The notes beneath the pieces were generated by a model. It had not been told where the DNA came from and did not search any database. It saw only the letters and a list, made by a program, of their open reading frames with translations. The position numbers and the translations under genes are program-made. Shown one piece after another: positions 16,918 to 25,378 of a stretch of 64,000 bases of DNA (within the stretch, counting starts at the first letter, position 1; every line of letters starts with the position of its first letter). The DNA comes from Arthrobacter globiformis (lineage in GTDB: Bacteria; Actinomycetota; Actinomycetes; Actinomycetales; Micrococcaceae). The DNA lies in the NCBI RefSeq assembly GCF_030817195.1, contig NZ_JAUSYZ010000001.1:682001-746000 (forward strand). Direction: 5' to 3'.

Positions 16918-18334
16918 GGCCTGCCAGTTTAGGGGCGATGGCTGCGTAGTCCGTCTCCTGTTCGAATGCCCTCGCCCAGCGCAGCAGCTGCACGTCGGTG
17001 TAGTGGTTGGAGGCCAGCTGCAACCCGATAGGCAGCCCGGACCGGCTGAACCCGGCAGGCAGGCTCAGCACCGGCAGGCCGGTGGCCGAGAGCAGGCACG
17101 CCGACCGCATCCAGTCCAGATAGGTTTCGGAAGGGACACCGGCCACCTCCTGCGGGTAGCGCAGGCACGCATCGAACGGCAGCACCTGCGCGCACGGGCT
17201 CGCAAAAATGTCGTAGCGGCTGAAGAAGCCCTGGACGCTGTATTCCAGCCGGGTGCGGGCGGCGTTGGTGGCAATGATGTCCTCGGCGGTGAGGGCCTGG
17301 CCCTTGCCGACGTTCCACCGCACCTCCGGCTTGATGAGCTCGCCTGATTCGGCGACCAGCCCGCCCAGCCCGGCTGCGAAGTCCAGTGCGCGCGTGTTGC
17401 CGAATACCAGATCCGCCTCGCTGAAATCCGGGCAGGCCTCCTCCACCACGGCTCCCAGTTCCTCGAACACCGCGAGCTGGCGTTCCAGGTGGTCGGCGAT
17501 TTCCGGTTCCACCGGAACACCAATGCCAAAGTCCCGGGACCAGCCGATCCGGACCCCGCGCATGTCGGTCTCGAGCCCCGCCCTGAATTCGGCCGGATCA
17601 ACCACCTGGGGGTGGGGCACGCGTGGATCCCGTCCAGCGGTGACCGACATGAACAGGGCGATGTCCTCCACAGTGCGCGCCATCGGGCCGGTCCGCCCCA
17701 GCCAGGACCAGGCGTTGATATCGGACGGCATGGGAATGACGGCCTGGGACGGCCGGAATCCGACGATATTGCAGAAGGACGCGGGGATCCGCAGCGAGCC
17801 GCCCATGTCGCTGCCGTCACCCATCGGCTGCACGCGGGAACCCACGACGGCGGCCACCCCGCCGCTGCTTCCGCCTGCACTGAGGGCCGGCGCGTACGGA
17901 TTAGTGGTGGTGCCGAAGAGGTCGTTGAACGTGTGGGAGCCGGCCCCGAACTCGGGAACGTTGGTCTTTCCCGTGCTGACCACGCCGGCGGCCTTGAGCC
18001 GGGCGATGATCAGGTCGTCCTTGGCCGGCACGAAGTCCTTCAGCACCACCGAGCCCTGGGTGGTGCGCATTCCGGCGGTGTTGTTCGTGTCCTTGTGGGT
18101 CAGGGGCAGGCCGTGCAGGGGCGGCAGCTCGTTGCCGGAGACTGTGAGCTCGTCGGCGCGGGCTGCCAGTTCCGCGGCGCCCTCGGCGTCGAGTGTCACC
18201 ACTGCGTTGAGCCGGGGATTCACTTCGGCAATGCGTTTGAGGTGGCAGTCAAGGGCCTCCCTCGCCGAGATTTCCCTGTTCCTGATGGCGGCGGTGAGCT
18301 CGACGGCGGAAAGTTTGCTGATCACGTCAGACAT
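16901..18334 (-). CDS. Amidase (amidase-signature family)
   Basis: A 477-residue hydrolase with the complete Ser-cisSer-Lys triad of the family: Lys81 (GLPLTHKDTNN), Ser156 in the GGSSGG loop and nucleophile Ser180 (DMGGSLRIPA). It hydrolyses carboxamides to acid and ammonia; the substrate cannot be read from the sequence. The divergent neighbours are two membrane proteins (18619-20180), so import followed by amide cleavage is a reasonable idea. It is not GatA: no gatB or gatC is near, and the C-terminal half differs. It overlaps the convergent Lrp-type gene. Confidence 0.9.
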   Translation of the reverse strand: MSDVISKLSAVELTAAIRNREISAREALDCHLKRIAEVNPRLNAVVTLDAEGAAELAARADELTVSGNELPPLHGLPLTHKDTNNTAGMRTTQGSVVLKDFVPAKDDLIIARLKAAGVVSTGKTNVPEFGAGSHTFNDLFGTTTNPYAPALSAGGSSGGVAAVVGSRVQPMGDGSDMGGSLRIPASFCNIVGFRPSQAVIPMPSDINAWSWLGRTGPMARTVEDIALFMSVTAGRDPRVPHPQVVDPAEFRAGLETDMRGVRIGWSRDFGIGVPVEPEIADHLERQLAVFEELGAVVEEACPDFSEADLVFGNTRALDFAAGLGGLVAESGELIKPEVRWNVGKGQALTAEDIIATNAARTRLEYSVQGFFSRYDIFASPCAQVLPFDACLRYPQEVAGVPSETYLDWMRSACLLSATGLPVLSLPAGFSRSGLPIGLQLASNHYTDVQLLRWARAFEQETDYAAIAPKLAGLSQPA

Positions 18335-18618
18335 GGTGCTCCTTCGGGCAGTGGTTCAAGAGTGCGCGGTTGTACTTACCTGAAGTGTGGAGGACCGGGA
18401 GCGTCCAGCGGAAGGCATCGGCAGGTGAATCCGCGGCCTGACTGATCCGGCCAGAATTTTGGCCGATTCCGCCATCCCTTGCGGTCGCGAGCCGGCGTCC
18501 CGGACAGTATTCCTAACCTGCTGGCCGATCCGGTCGGCGGCCCAGATCCCGCAACGCGGCGGTCCTGCCCGCGGCATCAGCATCGCCGGCCCCCAGCGGG
18601 CCCTAACAGGAGGCTCCC
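18335..18618. other. Divergent intergenic region between amidase and membrane-protein pair
   Basis: A 284-nt gap holding the two divergent promoters. I see a GGAGG ribosome site 5 nt before the + strand start but no convincing palindrome or RNA gene. Confidence 0.4.
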
Positions 18619-19353
18619 ATGCACGCACCCCTGGCACCCACCGGCTCCACGGACATCCTTGCAATCGCCAACGCCCCCGTCCTCTGGCTCTGCGTGGCCG
18701 GTGTCTTCGGCGTCATCGTGGTCCAGTCACTGATCTTCCTCCGGGCAGTCCGCCGGGCGGCACCGTCGGTGCAGATGACACCACGGGACATAAGGACGTC
18801 GTTCCGGTCCGGGGCTGTCTCCGCGATCGGCCCCTCGCTCGCCGTTGCGCTGGTGGCCATTGCGCTGCTGGCACTTTTCGGTGCACCCGCCGTGCTGTCC
18901 AGGATCGGACTGATCGGCTCCGCAGCCTACGACGTCTCGGCGGCCGGCATCGCGGCGGGCACCCTGGGAGCCAAGCTCGGCGACGAGAGCTATACCCAAA
19001 GCGTTTTCGCAGTGGCGTTCTTTGCCATGAGCATCGGCGGAGCCATGTGGATGATCGCCACGCTGATCCTCACCCCGCTTCTCCGCCGCGGCGACGCGAA
19101 GGTACGCGCGATCAGCCCGGCGGCCATGGCCATAGTCCCCGCGGCGGCCCTCATCGGAGCTTTCGCGTGCCTGGGGTTCACCGAGCTGCCAAAGTCCGGC
19201 ACCCACGTGGTCACCTTCGCCGTATCCGCCGCCGTCATGGCGCTGTCCCTGCTGCTGGCCAGGGCATTCGGCAAGAGCTGGCTGAGGGAGTGGGGCCTGG
19301 GCATCTCGATCGTTGCCGCCCTTGGCGCCGCACTTCTCGCGTCCGGCAGCTGA
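18619..19353 (+). CDS. DUF5058-type integral membrane protein
   Basis: A 244-residue protein with about seven hydrophobic segments. The N-terminal region (about 10-70: APVLWLCVAGVFGVIVVQSLIFLRAV, then MTPRDIRTSFRSGAVSAIGPSLA) matches my recollection of the DUF5058 family. The start has GGAGG just upstream. It is followed after 83 nt by a second membrane protein on the same strand, and the amidase gene diverges from it. Function is unknown. The pairing suggests a two-subunit membrane system, plausibly a transporter for the amidase substrate, which is inference. Confidence 0.75.
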   Translation: MHAPLAPTGSTDILAIANAPVLWLCVAGVFGVIVVQSLIFLRAVRRAAPSVQMTPRDIRTSFRSGAVSAIGPSLAVALVAIALLALFGAPAVLSRIGLIGSAAYDVSAAGIAAGTLGAKLGDESYTQSVFAVAFFAMSIGGAMWMIATLILTPLLRRGDAKVRAISPAAMAIVPAAALIGAFACLGFTELPKSGTHVVTFAVSAAVMALSLLLARAFGKSWLREWGLGISIVAALGAALLASGS

Positions 19354-19436
19354 CCGGCGCAAACCACAAAGCGACCCGCCGGAACCCCGGCCGCGCCAAT
19401 CCGGCACCCCCGAAACTAACGGACAGGAATCCAGGT

Positions 19437-20180
19437 ATGACAGCCACCAGCACCGCACCAGCCACCATGGACCAAGCCATGACTGAGTTTGACCGCACCA
19501 CCTCGCGCTGGGGACGGGCCACCATGATCGCGGGCCTGCTGGTCTCCGTCGCCGGCCCCCTGTATCTCGTCTTCGCCGGAGGACTGGACATTGCGCCTGC
19601 GCAGCTCTGGATCGCCTTCGCTGCCGTCGCCGCCACATTCGGGATCATCTGGATCGTCGAGCCGCTGACGTACTACCCCATCCTTGGACCGGCCGCCATG
19701 TACCAGGCCTTTATGATCGGCAACATCTCCAACAAGCTCCTGCCGGCGGCTCTCATCGCGCAGACGAACATCGGCGCGCAGCCCGGAACCCGCCGGGGCC
19801 AGCTCGCATCCGTCGTGGCCATCTGCGGTGCGGCCGCGGTCCACTTGGCCTCACTCGCCATTTTCGTGGGGCTGCTGGGCAGCTGGCTCATCAGCGTTAT
19901 TCCGCCTGCCGTCATGAATGTGACCCGGCTGTACGTGCTGCCCGCCGTCCTCGGCGCCGTGCTGGTCCAGGCCATCGTCTCCATGAAGCAGCCCCGGACC
20001 ACGGTCATCGCCCTGGCCGTGGCAGCCGCCGTCGTCTTTCTTGTCCTCCCGGCGGTTCCCGGACTTGCCATGGTCTCCACCGCCATCGCCGTGCTGGGGA
20101 CGGTGCTGCTGGCGTGGTTCTTCCGGGGACGGCAGCCCGCTCCGGCAGGCCGTCCGGCCCAACCCGTCCACCTCGAGTAG
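19437..20180 (+). CDS. Partner integral membrane protein of the DUF5058 gene
   Basis: A 247-residue protein with about six or seven hydrophobic segments. A conserved-looking polar stretch lies between segments two and three (PLTYYPILGPAAMYQAFMIG, then NISNKLLPAA and a TNIGAQPGTRRGQ loop). I start at ATG 19437 (MTATSTAP), preceded by CCAGG. It is downstream of the DUF5058 gene and followed by a strong terminator, so the two form one unit. I do not recognise a named family beyond a conserved membrane protein. Confidence 0.72.
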   Translation: MTATSTAPATMDQAMTEFDRTTSRWGRATMIAGLLVSVAGPLYLVFAGGLDIAPAQLWIAFAAVAATFGIIWIVEPLTYYPILGPAAMYQAFMIGNISNKLLPAALIAQTNIGAQPGTRRGQLASVVAICGAAAVHLASLAIFVGLLGSWLISVIPPAVMNVTRLYVLPAVLGAVLVQAIVSMKQPRTTVIALAVAAAVVFLVLPAVPGLAMVSTAIAVLGTVLLAWFFRGRQPAPAGRPAQPVHLE

Positions 20181-20201
20181 CCCCAAACACGACTGACAAC
20201 A

Positions 20202-20245
20202 GGGTGCGTTCCGCCGGGATTCCCGGCGGAACGCACCCTTATTAC
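20202..20245 (+). terminator. Terminator after the membrane-protein pair
   Basis: Perfect 17-bp stem (GGGTGCGTTCCGCCGGG / CCCGGCGGAACGCACCC) with a 3-nt loop, followed by TTATT. It is 21 nt after the stop and can also serve the convergent flavin reductase. Confidence 0.85.
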
Positions 20246-20274
20246 TGCGCCAGCGGGGTTGTGGGCTGAACGGT

Positions 20275-20827
20275 TTACGGTGCCAGCCGGCGGAACTCCG
20301 AGCCGAAATGCACCAGCGGGTCCGGAACCTCGGACGGTTCCGCCCCACTGCCCATGGCCACAACGTTTCCCACAACAAGCAGGTGGGTGGCGGCAGCATG
20401 GACCGAAACGGTCCGCAGCTCGAAGTACGCGAGGCAGCCGTCGATGATCGCGGATCCCGTGGCCGGCCCGCGCCGGAACGGGACCTGCGCCAGCAGCCCG
20501 TGCAGCGGTGTCCCCCGGACTGGCCAGCCACGTCGCCGTGCCCTCGTGCTTGCCGGACAGCACGCTCAGTGCCCAGGAGCCGGCTTCCTCCACCGCCTCG
20601 CCAATGCGGGATTCCGCGTACAGACTGACCAGCATGGTCGGCGGGTCGTACGACACCGAAAGGAAGCCGCTGACCGTGGCAGCGTAGTCCCTGTTCCGCA
20701 GCCGGGTGGAAACGACGGCGACGCCTGCGGTGATGTCCGAACTTAGCCTGCGGTACAGGTCCACGTCGGCGTCCGACGGCGGCCCCTCACCCCACTGGCG
20801 CGCGTCCAGCGGTCCTGAAGTTTCCAT
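20275..20827 (-). pseudogene. Flavin reductase (HpaC-like fold), frameshifted
   Basis: The N-terminal about 105 residues (METSGPLDARQ; YRRLSSDITAGVAVVSTRL; VSGFLSVSYDPPTMLVSL) are a flavin-reductase-like domain that supplies reduced flavin to monooxygenases. After WLASPG the frame becomes nonsense and runs on for hundreds of bases. Removing one base of the five-C run at 20512-20516 restores TPLHGLLAQVPFRRGPATGS and a normal C-terminus ending FGSEFRRLAP at a TAA (20275-20277), giving about 183 residues, a typical length. It is therefore either a recent pseudogene or an assembly error. No two-component monooxygenase is adjacent, so its partner is unknown. Coordinates are those of the restored gene. 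Confidence 0.8.
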
Positions 20828-20947
20828 GAGCCCATCGTGCCACGTGGGGCCCCTGTTAAGGCTGATAAAGCTGTTGCCGAATCACTACGACTGTGGCGCA
20901 ACTAACGCAATGGCAACCCAGCATCTGTAAGCCAATGGCCCGCCGTC

Positions 20948-20969
20948 GTTAACCCTGCGTTCACCTCGG
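20948..20969 (+). promoter_or_regulatory. PHO box upstream of pstS
   Basis: Two adjacent 11-nt direct repeats, GTTAACCCTGC and GTTCACCTCGG, fit the actinobacterial PhoP consensus (GTTCACC-type 11-mers). They lie about 120 nt upstream of the pstS GTG, so pstSCAB is probably induced by PhoRP under phosphate limitation. No phoP/phoR gene is in the window. Confidence 0.75.
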
Positions 20970-21087
20970 ACCCCAAAACTTGTTACCTGCGGCCCATAAC
21001 TTCAGTGAAGGTACAAAAAGTACGCATGTCACGTTCGGACGTCTCCGGTCCGCACCGCATCGAAAAACCCTGGAAGGGGTACACCCA

Positions 21088-22209
21088 GTGAAGGCACTCC
21101 GCTTCGGCCGCCATGCGGCTATCGCTGTTATCGCCGCCGGCGCACTCGCGCTCACCGCCTGTGGTTCAGACAATGCCACGAACACCGCTCCGGCAGGCAG
21201 CGCCTCCGCCGCCGGCACCAAGGTCACCGGCACCCTGACCGGCATCGGCTCCTCCGCGCAGGGCGCGGCCATGGACGTCTGGAAGACCAACTTCGCCTCC
21301 GCCAACCAGGGCGCCACCGTCCAGTACTCCCCGGACGGCTCCGGTGCCGGGCGCAAGGCCATCCTCGACGGTTCGGCACAGTTCGCCGGGTCCGACGCCT
21401 ACCTGAAGGACGAGGAACTGGCATCGGCCAAGAAGGTCTGCGGCCCCGAGGGTGCCATCGAGATCCCCGTCTACATCTCGCCGATCGCCATTGCCTTCAA
21501 CCTGCCGGACGTCACCGAGCTGAAGCTGGACGCCCCCACCGCGGCCAAGATCTTCCGCGGCGAGATCGCTAAGTGGAACGACCCCGCCATCGCGGCACTG
21601 AACCCGGACGCCAAGCTCCCGGACCTCGCCGTTACCCCGGTGAGCCGCTCTGACGACTCCGGCACCACCAAGAACTTCACCGAGTACCTCTCCGCCGCGG
21701 CTCCCGATGTCTGGAAGGACAAGGCCGACGGCATCTGGCCTGCATCCCTCAAGGGCGAGAACGCCAAGGGCACGTCCGGCGTGGTCAAGACCGTCACCGA
21801 CACCCCGGGCGCCGTGACCTACGCAGACGACTCCGCCGTTGGCGGCAAGCTGGGCATCGCCCAGATCAAGGTCGGCTCCGAGTTCGTCAAGATCTCCCCG
21901 GAAGCCGCCTCCAAGGCAGTCGACGCCGGCAAGCCGGTTGACGGCCGCGCCGACACCGACGGCGCCATCAAGCTTGACCGCACCACCACCGAATCCGGCG
22001 CCTACCCGGTGGTCCTGGTTTCCTACCACATCGTCTGCTCCACGTACGACAAGCAGGAAACGGTCGACCTGGTCAAGGCTTTCGAGACCTACGTAGTTTC
22101 CGAAGAGGGCCAGAACGCTGCCGCCGAGTCCGCCAAGTCGGCTCCGATCTCCGCCGCACTGGCAGAGAAGGCCGCCAAGGCCATCGAGACGATCAAGGTC
22201 AAGTCGTAA
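21088..22209 (+). CDS. pstS: Phosphate ABC transporter, substrate-binding lipoprotein
   Basis: High-affinity phosphate-binding protein anchored to the outer face of the membrane. The GTG start gives a basic N-terminus and a hydrophobic stretch ending at lipobox LTAC with Cys25. The mature part has phosphate-contact segments typical of PstS (GSSAQGAAMD, SPDGSGAGRKA, SRSDDSGTTKNFTEYL). Length 373 is usual. It is the first gene of pstSCAB, preceded by a PHO box and followed by a hairpin (22230-22263) that probably lowers expression of the membrane subunits relative to PstS. Confidence 0.96.
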   Translation: MKALRFGRHAAIAVIAAGALALTACGSDNATNTAPAGSASAAGTKVTGTLTGIGSSAQGAAMDVWKTNFASANQGATVQYSPDGSGAGRKAILDGSAQFAGSDAYLKDEELASAKKVCGPEGAIEIPVYISPIAIAFNLPDVTELKLDAPTAAKIFRGEIAKWNDPAIAALNPDAKLPDLAVTPVSRSDDSGTTKNFTEYLSAAAPDVWKDKADGIWPASLKGENAKGTSGVVKTVTDTPGAVTYADDSAVGGKLGIAQIKVGSEFVKISPEAASKAVDAGKPVDGRADTDGAIKLDRTTTESGAYPVVLVSYHIVCSTYDKQETVDLVKAFETYVVSEEGQNAAAESAKSAPISAALAEKAAKAIETIKVKS

Positions 22210-22229
22210 CGTCTGTCCTGTTCGCCGAG

Positions 22230-22263
22230 GTTCCCCGCCCAGCCGCCAGGCAGGGCGGGGAAC
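22230..22263 (+). terminator. Attenuator-like hairpin between pstS and pstC
   Basis: Perfect 11-bp stem GTTCCCCGCCC / GGGCGGGGAAC around a 12-nt loop, 20 nt after the pstS stop and without a T-run. It is typical of an intra-operon stabiliser or partial terminator after the binding-protein gene. Confidence 0.6.
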
Positions 22264-22330
22264 TTAGCCGTGTAAGCGCGGTTCCACCCCGATTCACATC
22301 TGACGCATCAACAACACCGAAGGGCCGGGT

Positions 22331-23263
22331 ATGACCACCACCTCCCTGACCAGTTCCCGAGGCGCCGGCCGCGCCGGGGACAAAGTCTTCTCCGGAGCGG
22401 CCCTGGCGGCAGGCTGCCTGATTCTTGCCGTGCTGTTCGGCGTGGCGCTCTTCCTCGTCATTCAGGCGATTCCCGCCTTCACGGCCCCGGCCGCGGACAT
22501 CCAGGGCGGCGAGGGCTTCTTCGCCTACATCTGGCCGATCGTCGTCGGCACCCTCATTGCGGCCATCATCGCCCTGGCCATCGCCACGCCGGTGTCCATC
22601 GGCGTCGCCCTCTTCATCTCGCACTTCGCCCCGCGCGGCCTCGCGTCCGGCCTCGGCTACGTGATCGACCTGCTCGCCGCGATCCCCTCCGTCATCTACG
22701 GTGCCTGGGGCGCCGCCTTTCTGGCCCCGCAGATTTCGCCCGCCTACGGCTGGCTCGCCGCGAACTTGGGCTGGCTGCCCATCTTCCACGGTCCGGCCTC
22801 CGCCACAGGCAAGACCATCCTGACCGCCGGCATCGTGCTGTCCGTCATGGTGATCCCCATCATCACATCGCTGTCCCGCGAGATCTTCCTCCAGACCCCC
22901 AAGCTGCACGAGGAAGCAGCCCTCGCACTGGGCGCCACCCGCTGGGAAATGATCAAGATGTCGGTGCTGCCCTTCGCCCGCCCGGGCATCATCAGCGCCG
23001 TCATGCTGGGCCTCGGCCGCGCCCTGGGTGAAACCATGGCCGTGGCGCTGGTGCTGTCCTCGGGGGCACTCACCGCCAGCCTGATCCAGTCCGGCAACCA
23101 GACCATCGCCGCCGAGATCGCCCTGAATTTCCCCGAGGCCAGCGGCCTCAAGGTGAGCACGCTGATCGCCGCGGGCCTGGTCCTGTTCGTGATCACCCTC
23201 GCCGTCAACATGATCGCCCGGTGGATCATCAGCCGGCACAAAGAATTCTCGGGAGCCAACTAA
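22331..23263 (+). CDS. pstC: Phosphate ABC transporter permease
   Basis: A 310-residue inner-membrane subunit with six predicted transmembrane helices. It carries the ABC permease EAA loop (EEAALALGATRWEMIKMSVLP), which contacts PstB, followed by GLGRALGETMAVALVL. It pairs with PstA to form the channel. It lies 121 nt after pstS, across the hairpin, and abuts pstA with no gap. Confidence 0.96.
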   Translation: MTTTSLTSSRGAGRAGDKVFSGAALAAGCLILAVLFGVALFLVIQAIPAFTAPAADIQGGEGFFAYIWPIVVGTLIAAIIALAIATPVSIGVALFISHFAPRGLASGLGYVIDLLAAIPSVIYGAWGAAFLAPQISPAYGWLAANLGWLPIFHGPASATGKTILTAGIVLSVMVIPIITSLSREIFLQTPKLHEEAALALGATRWEMIKMSVLPFARPGIISAVMLGLGRALGETMAVALVLSSGALTASLIQSGNQTIAAEIALNFPEASGLKVSTLIAAGLVLFVITLAVNMIARWIISRHKEFSGAN

Positions 23264-24373
23264 ATGACCTCCACCCTGACCCCGGTCCGCAAGCGGTCCG
23301 CCCTGACAAAGGGCCAGCTGCCCAAATACGCCCCCTACGTGGTCCTGGGCGTCGCGCTGGTCCTCGGGGCCGCCATCCTCGCGCTGATCGGCTTCAACGC
23401 CTTCGGGTGGGGAGTCGTATCCGCCGTTCTTTTCGCCGCCGGGCTCGTGGGGTGGAGCGGTGCCGTTGAGGGGGCCCGCAAGGCCAAGGACAAGCTCGCC
23501 ACGTGCCTGGTGGTGGGCGCCTTCCTGGTCGCCCTGCTGCCGCTGATCTCCGTTATCTGGACCGTCATGGTCAACGGCATCCCGGGCCTGCTCAACCCCG
23601 GCTTCCTGGGCACCTCGATGAACGGCGTCACCGGTGTCTTCGACAACCGGGCGGCAGAAGGCACCGGGCCGGTCGTCGGCGGCATCTACCACGCGCTCGT
23701 GGGCACCGTGCAGATCACCCTGCTAGCCACTGTCATCTCCGTTCCGGTGGGCCTGCTGACGGCGATCTACCTCGTCGAGTACGGCAACGACCGACCGCTG
23801 GCCCGGGCCATCACGTTCTTCGTGGACGTCATGACCGGCATCCCGTCCATCGTCGCCGGCCTCTTCGCTGCTGCGTTCTTCTTCGCGGTGGTGGGGCCCG
23901 GCACCAAGACCGGTGCCGTTGCCGCCGTCGCCCTGTCCGTGCTGATGATCCCGGTGGTGGTGCGGTCCAGCGAGGAAATGCTGAAGATCGTGCCCAACGA
24001 GCTCCGCGAGGCCTCCTACGCGCTGGGCGTCCGCAAGTGGCGGACCATCCTCAAGGTGGTCATGCCGACGGCGATCTCCGGCATTGCGTCGGGCGTCACC
24101 CTGGCCATTGCCCGGGTTATCGGCGAGACCGCCCCCATCCTGGTGACCGCAGGGTTCGCGACGAGCATCAACAACAACGTGTTCGGCGGTTGGATGGCTT
24201 CGCTGCCCACGTTCATCTACACGCAGATCCTGAACCCCACCTCCCCGTCCAACCCCGACCCGTCCTCGCAGCGGGCGTGGGGTGCGGCCCTGGTGCTCAT
24301 CATCCTGGTGATGCTGCTCAACCTCGGCGCCCGCCTGATTGCCCGGGTCTTCGCCCCGAAGACGGGCCGCTAG
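23264..24373 (+). CDS. pstA: Phosphate ABC transporter permease
   Basis: A 369-residue permease beginning directly after the pstC stop. Hydrophobic N-terminal helices precede the ABC core (about 140-365), which has the EAA-type loop LREASYALGVRKWRTILKVVMP and the IGETAPIL segment. It is about 70-80 residues longer than the Escherichia coli protein because of extra N-terminal membrane segments, as in other actinobacteria. It forms the channel with PstC. Confidence 0.95.
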   Translation: MTSTLTPVRKRSALTKGQLPKYAPYVVLGVALVLGAAILALIGFNAFGWGVVSAVLFAAGLVGWSGAVEGARKAKDKLATCLVVGAFLVALLPLISVIWTVMVNGIPGLLNPGFLGTSMNGVTGVFDNRAAEGTGPVVGGIYHALVGTVQITLLATVISVPVGLLTAIYLVEYGNDRPLARAITFFVDVMTGIPSIVAGLFAAAFFFAVVGPGTKTGAVAAVALSVLMIPVVVRSSEEMLKIVPNELREASYALGVRKWRTILKVVMPTAISGIASGVTLAIARVIGETAPILVTAGFATSINNNVFGGWMASLPTFIYTQILNPTSPSNPDPSSQRAWGAALVLIILVMLLNLGARLIARVFAPKTGR

Positions 24374-24457
24374 GCCGGACCGCCCCTACCGGATCGCCTT
24401 CCGGCCCGGGAAGCCCGGATCTAGACTTCAATTCATACCAGCAAGTTAAGGAACATC

Positions 24458-25237
24458 ATGTCCAAGCGCATCGACGTCAAAGACCTGAACGTGTACTACG
24501 GGAATTTCCTGGCCGTGGAAGACGTCAGCATCAACATCGAGGCCAAGTCCGTCACGGCGTTCATCGGCCCCTCGGGCTGCGGCAAGTCCACCTTCCTGCG
24601 CACGCTGAACCGCATGCACGAGGTGCTCCCGGGCGCCCGCGTCGAGGGCGAGGTGCTGCTCGACGGCGACAACCTCTACGGGCCCGGCGTGGACCCGGTG
24701 ACGGTGCGCTCCCAGATCGGCATGGTGTTCCAGCGGCCCAACCCGTTCCCCACCATGTCCATCCGGGACAACGTCCTGGCCGGCGTGAAACTGAACAACC
24801 AGAAGATCTCCAAGGGCGAGGCGGATGCCCTGGTGGAGCGCTCGCTCCGTGGCGCCAACCTTTGGAACGAGGTCAAGGACCGCCTGGAGAAGCCCGGCTC
24901 GGGACTGTCCGGCGGCCAGCAGCAGCGCCTCTGCATTGCCCGCGCCATTGCCGTGGAGCCGCAGGTGATCCTCATGGACGAACCGTGTTCCGCTCTGGAC
25001 CCGATCTCCACCCTGGCCGTTGAGGACCTCATCAACGAGCTCAAGGACCAGTACACCGTGGTGATCGTGACCCACAACATGCAGCAGGCCGCCCGCGTCT
25101 CGGACAAGACGGCGTTCTTCAACATCGCCGGGACCGGCAAGCCGGGCAAGCTCATCGAGTTCGCCGAGACCAGCACCATCTTCAACAACCCGAGCCAGAA
25201 GGCCACCGAGGACTACGTCTCCGGCCGCTTCGGATAG
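24458..25237 (+). CDS. pstB: Phosphate ABC transporter ATP-binding protein
   Basis: A 259-residue ATPase that drives phosphate import. Walker A is GPSGCGKS (37-44), the signature is LSGGQQQRLCIARA, Walker B is VILMDEPCSALD, and the switch histidine is in VTHNMQQA. It is the last gene of pstSCAB. No phoU gene follows directly; the nearest PhoU-like gene is the DUF47 gene on the other strand at 26397-27014. Confidence 0.97.
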   Translation: MSKRIDVKDLNVYYGNFLAVEDVSINIEAKSVTAFIGPSGCGKSTFLRTLNRMHEVLPGARVEGEVLLDGDNLYGPGVDPVTVRSQIGMVFQRPNPFPTMSIRDNVLAGVKLNNQKISKGEADALVERSLRGANLWNEVKDRLEKPGSGLSGGQQQRLCIARAIAVEPQVILMDEPCSALDPISTLAVEDLINELKDQYTVVIVTHNMQQAARVSDKTAFFNIAGTGKPGKLIEFAETSTIFNNPSQKATEDYVSGRFG

Positions 25238-25242
25238 TCCCC

Positions 25243-25287
25243 AGCCGCACCCCGGGCTCGCACGCTCGCCCGGGGACCCCTGCGGCT
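25243..25287 (+). terminator. Hairpin after pstB
   Basis: AGCCGCACCCCGGGC pairs with GCCCGGGG and then TGCGGCT across a small bulge, starting 5 nt after the pstB stop. No T-run follows. Confidence 0.55.
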
Positions 25288-25307
25288 GTGGGCCCACCCA
25301 CCGCCAT

Positions 25308-25363
25308 CGATTGCTCCGTAACTGCCCTTGTGAACGCTCAAAAGGGCCGTTAGGGAGCAATCG
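25308..25363. terminator. Bidirectional terminator between pstB and the PiT gene
   Basis: Long stem with few mismatches: CGATTGCTCC-GTTA/TAAC-GCCCTTTT-type arms closing to GGAGCAATCG, with a 10-nt loop and TTGTTTG beyond. It sits between two convergent operons. Confidence 0.75.
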
Positions 25364-25378
25364 TTGTTTGCGGGCTTT

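Noticed and set aside
19673..20274. Apparent C-terminal extension of the flavin reductase through the terminator and opposite the membrane protein
   Set aside because: It results from the frameshift at 20512-20516; the restored frame ends normally at 20275.
22199..23692. A 497-codon minus-strand open frame over pstC and pstA
   Set aside because: Rich in Gly, Asp, Gln and His, as expected for the complement of membrane-protein codons; pstC and pstA are unmistakable.
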